Positions 54,229 through 58,419 of a DNA stretch of 58,419 nt are shown piece by piece. A program made the translations under genes and the position numbers. Location: the NCBI RefSeq assembly GCF_001187725.1, contig NZ_LGIQ01000007.1, positions 787,485 through 845,903 of the forward strand, given 5' to 3'. This stretch comes from Brevibacillus reuszeri (GTDB lineage: Bacteria > Bacillota > Bacilli > Brevibacillales > Brevibacillaceae). A model generated the notes under the pieces. That model was not told the DNA's origin. It saw only the letters and a program-made list of their open reading frames with translations, and ran no database searches. Within the stretch, counting starts at the first letter, position 1, and each line of letters begins with the position of its first letter.

Positions 54229-54570
54229 TTACCGCTGTTTTGATGCTTCGTCTTTAAAGGACTTCAAAGTTGATTCAATCAGAGCTTTTAACTCATCATT
54301 TGTATATTTCAAACCTAATTTATCCAACTCCATTTTGACCCACTCAACAGCTTTACTGTATTTAACTTCACCGTCAAGGTCTTTGTAAGCTACCTCAACA
54401 AATTTTATAGCAATTGATACAAGTTCTTTCTTCTGATCTAATGTCGCCATAAATTTATCAATTTTACTTTTGCCCACTTTTTGTTTAATCCAATACGATA
54501 CACCAGAAGCAAGTAAAATACTTATGGATAGTAGCAGATTCTCCAAGATATCTTTCAAAATCAATTCCAT
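54229..54570 (-). CDS. Phage holin, LLH family
   Basis: A 113-residue protein with one N-terminal membrane segment (LLLSISILLASGVSYWI), then a charged helical domain, KELVSIAIKFVEVAYKDLDG with KYSKAVEWVKMELDKLGLKY. This is the pattern of LLH-type holins of Gram-positive phages, which permeabilise the membrane for the lysin. It is the last gene before a strong terminator and sits next to the lysin. Confidence 0.85.
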   Translation of the reverse strand: MELILKDILENLLLSISILLASGVSYWIKQKVGKSKIDKFMATLDQKKELVSIAIKFVEVAYKDLDGEVKYSKAVEWVKMELDKLGLKYTNDELKALIESTLKSFKDEASKQR

Positions 54571-54672
54571 GTATAAATACCTCCAATTTATGATTTTCGT
54601 AAATCACAGAACCCTTGATACATAAGGGTTTTTGACACTCTAATTTCCGATAAAAGGAATATTTTATTAGGT

Positions 54673-56754
54673 TTACTTGATAATTTTATTTTCTTTGAGC
54701 CAACTTTGAACTTTCTGATCTTTGATATTAATAATGGCTGAATCCTGAGTTACTTGAGAGACGCTACCAACTTTAATTCCTACAGATACACGTTGAACTG
54801 CAATTCCTGTAACTTGTCCGTATTCGTCTAAAGTTGCAGTGCCACTATCATCACTGTCGAAGGGGAGAGAGCAATCAAACTTCCACTTTTCAGTTGGTAA
54901 TGAGTCATTACAAACTACACCTTCTTTACTTCTCCATTTCACATTCAATCCATGACCAACACCAATCAATTTCTGATTGGTTTTAATACCTCTGTTAGAC
55001 AATTCAACAAATGGCGTAGTTGGTTTATAATCAGTGATTTTACATAGTGCAATGTCATAATCAGGATGTTGGCTAATGAAGGTAATATCATACCAAGTGC
55101 GATCATAGGTTTGAACTTTCATATTGACATCAGGATGGATGACGTGTTTCGCTGTGAGAATGTATCCATCTTTCAACAACACACCTGTCCCATTTTTACC
55201 GCCAACTTGAAAATAAACTGAGGTGTCAGTTGCTAATTTAAGAACTTGATCCCATGTCTTTGGCTGTTCAATTGGTTTTGGTTCAGTAGGCGTTGTAGGA
55301 TCAGGCTTAGGTTCTGGCTTAGGCGTGAGAGGGGGATTTGACCCTTGATTGTTTTTAAGTGTAATAATCTCAGTCTGCAATTGATTGATAACTTTAGCGA
55401 CATTTTGAATCAGTAGAGCAGCGTACTCACCATTAACTTGACCATTTTTTACTGCATTTTTTATCCAGTAGTCAGGAGTATTAATTGCACCTTGTTCTTG
55501 AATAACTTTTAATGCATTTTGTAATTCATTTTCACCAGTTGAGATCGGTGGAGTATATTTAACGCCCGTATATTCACAAAATGCTTTAACGACTGATTCA
55601 GCATAAACTTGCCAATTCTTTTGTACCTGTACAACATCTTCAGCATTATCGATAAATCCATATTCAACAATAGTCGTATCTACAGATCCTGTATCTCGAT
55701 GCATGTAATAGTAATCACGTTTTGGATTATCAGGTAGGGTTCGAGTGAATACTCGACGACCTAATTGACCACAAGAAATAATGGCATCATAAAGTTTTTT
55801 AGCTAATTTTCCATCAGCATAGATGCTGTGAATCGTTTCTACACCTTTACCACCACCAGCATTAATGTGATTAGAAATGCAATACTTTGCCCCAGAGTCT
55901 TTAACCCTCTTTGTTCGTGGGGTGCTATCAAGTGTTTCATCTTTATTTCGAGTCAGTGCTACAGGGACATTCAACTGTTGAAAGCGAGCATATTGATATA
56001 AACTGATTTGAAGTGTTAATTCTTTTTCTTTGAGGCCTAAAGCTTTATTCTCTGCCCCTGAATCAATACCACCATGTCCTGCATCAATAATTATTAAAGG
56101 TGTAGACACGTTACCATCTCCATTATCTTGTTTTTGCCTGACAACTATTGCAGCGCTCACAGGTCTTTCATTTTTCACAATCTTTTCATTCATGTAATTG
56201 CTAGAAGTCGATCCACCACCATCTAAATTTAACGATTCAACACAGCCAAGATTAATCATCAACTTTGCCAATTCGTTAAGCGTGAAAGAGGTGAGAGTGG
56301 TGACCAAGACGATAGCTCCATTTGCTTTGATACCAATTGCTGATCGTTGTGTCGAAGAATTGGCAACATCACTTGGGGTAGCCTCTTCCTTTGAATTGAT
56401 AAAAACTTGACCGTTTTTGACAATTTGAGGGGTAGATTGGAATCCCAATTTAACATTAGAAATGTCATTTGGATTGAGCACGCCTACATACGGTTTTCCA
56501 TTTTTAGGCACAATAAAAGCACTCCACTTAGAAGTGCTAGACATGGTTTGATTCAGTTTTCCTTCCTTTACGATGTTCCCAATTGGTTTATAAATGTCAT
56601 TTTCTTTAAAGGCAAATGTGGCATTTTGTCTGAAAACAACATCCTTATCATTAGTGGCAATTTGAGAAATGCTTTTACCCAATTCCACTTGGTAATCAAT
56701 AATGTGATTTTGATCTAACTCAAACACAATGTAGTTATCTGTTTTTCGATACAT
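54673..56754 (-). CDS. Three-domain phage lysin: glycosidase, amidase_3, protease
   Basis: A 693-residue protein. Residues about 1-210 form a phosphodiester glycosidase domain (SSTQRSAIGIKANG, ESLNLDGGGSTSSNY). About 220-410 is an N-acetylmuramoyl-L-alanine amidase_3 domain with IIIDAGHGGIDSGAE, the Glu ligand in LKEKELTLQ, SNHINAGG and catalytic Glu in TTIVEYGFID. A helical segment and a Pro/Lys linker (TPKPEPKPDPTTPTEPKP) follow. From about 499 there is a trypsin-like fold with His537 (TAKHV), Asp567 (DYDIAL) and Ser637 (DDSGTA). The start at 56754 has AAAGGAG upstream. A serine protease on a lysin is unusual. Confidence 0.88.
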   Translation of the reverse strand: MYRKTDNYIVFELDQNHIIDYQVELGKSISQIATNDKDVVFRQNATFAFKENDIYKPIGNIVKEGKLNQTMSSTSKWSAFIVPKNGKPYVGVLNPNDISNVKLGFQSTPQIVKNGQVFINSKEEATPSDVANSSTQRSAIGIKANGAIVLVTTLTSFTLNELAKLMINLGCVESLNLDGGGSTSSNYMNEKIVKNERPVSAAIVVRQKQDNGDGNVSTPLIIIDAGHGGIDSGAENKALGLKEKELTLQISLYQYARFQQLNVPVALTRNKDETLDSTPRTKRVKDSGAKYCISNHINAGGGKGVETIHSIYADGKLAKKLYDAIISCGQLGRRVFTRTLPDNPKRDYYYMHRDTGSVDTTIVEYGFIDNAEDVVQVQKNWQVYAESVVKAFCEYTGVKYTPPISTGENELQNALKVIQEQGAINTPDYWIKNAVKNGQVNGEYAALLIQNVAKVINQLQTEIITLKNNQGSNPPLTPKPEPKPDPTTPTEPKPIEQPKTWDQVLKLATDTSVYFQVGGKNGTGVLLKDGYILTAKHVIHPDVNMKVQTYDRTWYDITFISQHPDYDIALCKITDYKPTTPFVELSNRGIKTNQKLIGVGHGLNVKWRSKEGVVCNDSLPTEKWKFDCSLPFDSDDSGTATLDEYGQVTGIAVQRVSVGIKVGSVSQVTQDSAIINIKDQKVQSWLKENKIIK

Positions 56755-56767
56755 TAATACAACTCCT

Positions 56768-57172
56768 TTACACAAGGAAACTTATGATATCTTGAGCCTT
56801 GTATCCAAGTAGAGCACATAGCAATATAAGAACAACGATCCACAAATTCTTTCGGTCACCACTTATGAATCCCTGATACCATTTAGTATGTATATCATCA
56901 CTGTTTTTAGGGTCAACTTTGATTTCACGAATCAAGGTCAATTCTTCTCTTTGTTGTTGGGCGATAGTGGTAAGCCACTTGATATTCTCCTTCATGCTTG
57001 CATCTGATTCGCGCATGGTGACAATGGTCTCATTAAATAACTTTTCACTGTCCTTGATACTCGTTTTAATTTCTTTCATTTCTTCTTTGATGTCTTGCTT
57101 AAAATCATCAAATTCCTTGACTGTTTTTTCAATTTTTACATCAAGTGCTTCCAATGTTGGGGGAGAGGACAT
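56768..57172 (-). CDS. XhlA-like coiled-coil/TM phage protein
   Basis: A 134-residue protein with a long coiled coil (EALDVKIEKTVKEFDDFKQD and onwards) followed by one C-terminal membrane segment (NLWIVVLILLCALLGY). This matches the XhlA/haemolysin-type proteins that accompany holins in Bacillus prophages. It lies just upstream of the lysin. The start is uncertain between ATG 57172 and GTG 57181, and neither has a strong site. Confidence 0.65.
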   Translation of the reverse strand: MSSPPTLEALDVKIEKTVKEFDDFKQDIKEEMKEIKTSIKDSEKLFNETIVTMRESDASMKENIKWLTTIAQQQREELTLIREIKVDPKNSDDIHTKWYQGFISGDRKNLWIVVLILLCALLGYKAQDIISFLV

Positions 57173-57197
57173 TATTCTCACATCTTTCTGTTATTAA

Positions 57198-57476
57198 CTA
57201 AAATCTTTTACATAATACAAACCTCGATTTATTATCTCTTGCAGTATTAACTATCCACACTTCGTCATTTTTTCTAAATAAAACATCAGGATTGCAAGAA
57301 ATGACAATAGAAGTGTCACTACCATCAACAAAGCACTTTACCTTAGTAGGTGATAACACTTCATCAATTTTTCTAAATCTCCATGGTTCTTTGAGTAACC
57401 CCTCATTCTTGAATTCCTCTCGGATCAACTCTCGAATACCATGCAGTAATTCTCTAGATTGTAAGATTCCTTCCAT
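57198..57476 (-). CDS. Small phage tail/baseplate-region protein
   Basis: A 92-residue protein. An N-terminal helix (RELLHGIRELIREEFKNEG) is followed by a beta-rich half with VLSPTKVKCFVDGSDTSIVI and DEVWIVNTARDNKSRFVLCK, an OB-like pattern as in small baseplate proteins. It lies between the tail hub fragment and the lysis genes. The exact family is not recognised. Confidence 0.55.
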   Translation of the reverse strand: MEGILQSRELLHGIRELIREEFKNEGLLKEPWRFRKIDEVLSPTKVKCFVDGSDTSIVISCNPDVLFRKNDEVWIVNTARDNKSRFVLCKRF

Positions 57477-57486
57477 TGAATTCCTC

Positions 57487-58368
57487 CTAGATAAAGTCCC
57501 AATTTTGAATGATTCTTCTTGGTCGCAAACTTTCGATTGTCATTAACGAGGGGGATATAGGAACGTTTAGATTCTTCACTATGTACTTTTCTCCAAAGAG
57601 TCCGCACGCTTCATCGTGAATACTGATAATGTCATCTGGTTCCAAAAAGAAGATGGGAAAGGCATCAGTGGACACAGCTTCATCATAACCAGCTCTATTC
57701 ATAAGCTCATATTTAGCCCTAAATTTACAGTCATCGACAGAAGTTAAAATACTGTCAGGGTTCCCATTATTATGAGGATAGATGTACTTTCCAATCTGTT
57801 GAATAGAGTAGGGATTGCCTGCAAAAACGGGATTGTTTTCATCTATGACTAGATCATACATAAACGTAGCAGTATCACTATTTCCACCCAGAACACGTAT
57901 GTAGTTTGCTATATTTTCTCCCAAGAAGCGCCTTACACTGCCAGCATAAAATTGATCTAATCCATCATTATTGAAACTCCACACTACAGGCTCGTTATCG
58001 ATTAAGTTCAAGTCAATCTTTTTTAAAGTAAGATATCCATCATAATCAAAAAAAACATGGCACTTTGCCTTGTCTGCCAGATCCTGAATAATCTGCCACC
58101 TAGATGTATCAGGCTGATATTGTAAGACATAAGGTATTGTTTCATTAATATCATCAAACTTAAAAAGGGTTTCATATGCACCTTCAGCAACGATTTTAAT
58201 GGCCTCTGTAATCTTTAATCCTTTTGCAAGTTCTAGATGATTTAGTAGTTTGCCTCTTGAGTCTGTGTATAAATAGCTTTTATCAATTAGCTCAATCATA
58301 GTTCTGTGTCCAGATGAGATAGTGTTTTCATTCGATGGTTGAGTAAGTACGTAAACTGTAACCGTCAA
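57487..58368 (-). CDS. Phage tail hub-like protein, N-terminus lost
   Basis: 293 residues remain of a contractile or siphophage tail hub protein (XkdQ/gp44-like). SSGHRTMIELIDKSYLYTDS, then QYQPDTSRWQIIQDLADKAK, CHVFFDYDGYLTLKKIDLN and LEPDDIISIHDEACGLFGEK fit that group. The TTG at 58368 has no ribosome binding site, and the sequence just upstream is repeat-rich IS-like DNA with stops. The true N-terminal part has therefore probably been cut off by insertion. Confidence 0.65.
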   Translation of the reverse strand: MTVTVYVLTQPSNENTISSGHRTMIELIDKSYLYTDSRGKLLNHLELAKGLKITEAIKIVAEGAYETLFKFDDINETIPYVLQYQPDTSRWQIIQDLADKAKCHVFFDYDGYLTLKKIDLNLIDNEPVVWSFNNDGLDQFYAGSVRRFLGENIANYIRVLGGNSDTATFMYDLVIDENNPVFAGNPYSIQQIGKYIYPHNNGNPDSILTSVDDCKFRAKYELMNRAGYDEAVSTDAFPIFFLEPDDIISIHDEACGLFGEKYIVKNLNVPISPSLMTIESLRPRRIIQNWDFI

Positions 58369-58369
58369 G

Positions 58370-58419
58370 TAAAATTGAACACCTTTTGCTAATTAATTTT
58401 GAACACTTTCGTGTTCAAA
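58370..58419. mobile_element. Probable IS end truncating the tail gene
   Basis: TTGAACAC occurs twice (at about 58375 and 58399), and TTTGAACAC/GTGTTCAAA form a perfect 9-bp inverted repeat around TTTC at 58398-58419. Short repeats like these are usual at IS21-family ends. The transposase would lie outside the window. Confidence 0.45.

Noticed and set aside
54600..54640. Terminator between lysin and holin
   Set aside because: AACCCTT/AAGGGTT has its T-run only on the plus strand, opposite to the prophage genes, so it is unlikely to end their transcript.

Overview
The window looks like chromosome from a spore-forming, low-GC Firmicute, most likely Brevibacillus or a close relative in the Paenibacillaceae. 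This is inferred from an alpha/beta-type SASP, a Spo0E-type phosphatase, a LexA/YneA pair with Bacillus-type SOS boxes, and the families YfhH, DUF2515, DUF896, DUF3900 and HelD. No rRNA, tRNA or CRISPR array was seen.

1-10 kb is a mosaic accessory island. It carries decayed phage and lipoprotein genes, an arsenic operon on the minus strand (arsR, arsI, acr3, arsC), a P1B-4 metal-efflux ATPase next to Fur-like boxes, and three copies of an unusual module. Each copy has a 34-nt hairpin matching domain V of group II introns (GAAA tetraloop, CGC/G.U triad, 2-nt bulge), then a domain VI-like hairpin with a bulged A. A start-less reading frame for a different Ig/cadherin/fibronectin-like surface domain follows directly. 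All three frames are in the same phase relative to the conserved 3' end of the RNA motif. One copy is on the minus strand and two are on the plus strand, about 4-5 kb apart, with unrelated operons between them. No domain I-III and no reverse transcriptase lie in the window. This resembles the 3' half of a split or alternatively spliced group II intron with interchangeable 3' exons, and it is the main discovery candidate.

10-38 kb is mostly housekeeping: acetyltransferase, tatC, Nudix, DUF4269, the divergent lexA/yneA SOS pair, DUF896, crcB/fluC, helD, threonine aldolase and an esterase. The pdhABCD operon follows, with a structured leader and an internal terminator between pdhB and pdhC. Next come a Spo0E-like phosphatase, a HEPN-domain protein, an ABC-F ATPase, a phosphodiester glycosidase, a DEAD-box helicase, a Hanks-type kinase and several Bacillales-specific DUF genes.

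37.9-46.6 kb is a sulfur-salvage-type cluster: N-acetyltransferase, polar amino-acid ABC transporter, two luciferase-like flavin monooxygenases, an M20 deacylase and a frameshifted FAD amine oxidase. It is comparable to the ytm/ytn and yxe operons of Bacillus subtilis. 46.7-53.4 kb returns to chromosomal genes (two SDRs, a six-hairpin glycosidase-like protein, DUF2515, a HesB-like protein, YfhH, a SleB-type hydrolase and a cyclophilin lipoprotein).

53.4-58.4 kb is the lysis/tail end of a prophage, read on the minus strand: tail hub fragment, small tail protein, coiled-coil/TM protein, a three-domain lysin (phosphodiester glycosidase + amidase_3 + trypsin-like protease), and an LLH holin. The tail gene is cut by what looks like an IS end. 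Short TGTCCA/TGTTCA repeats typical of IS21-type ends lie at both window edges.
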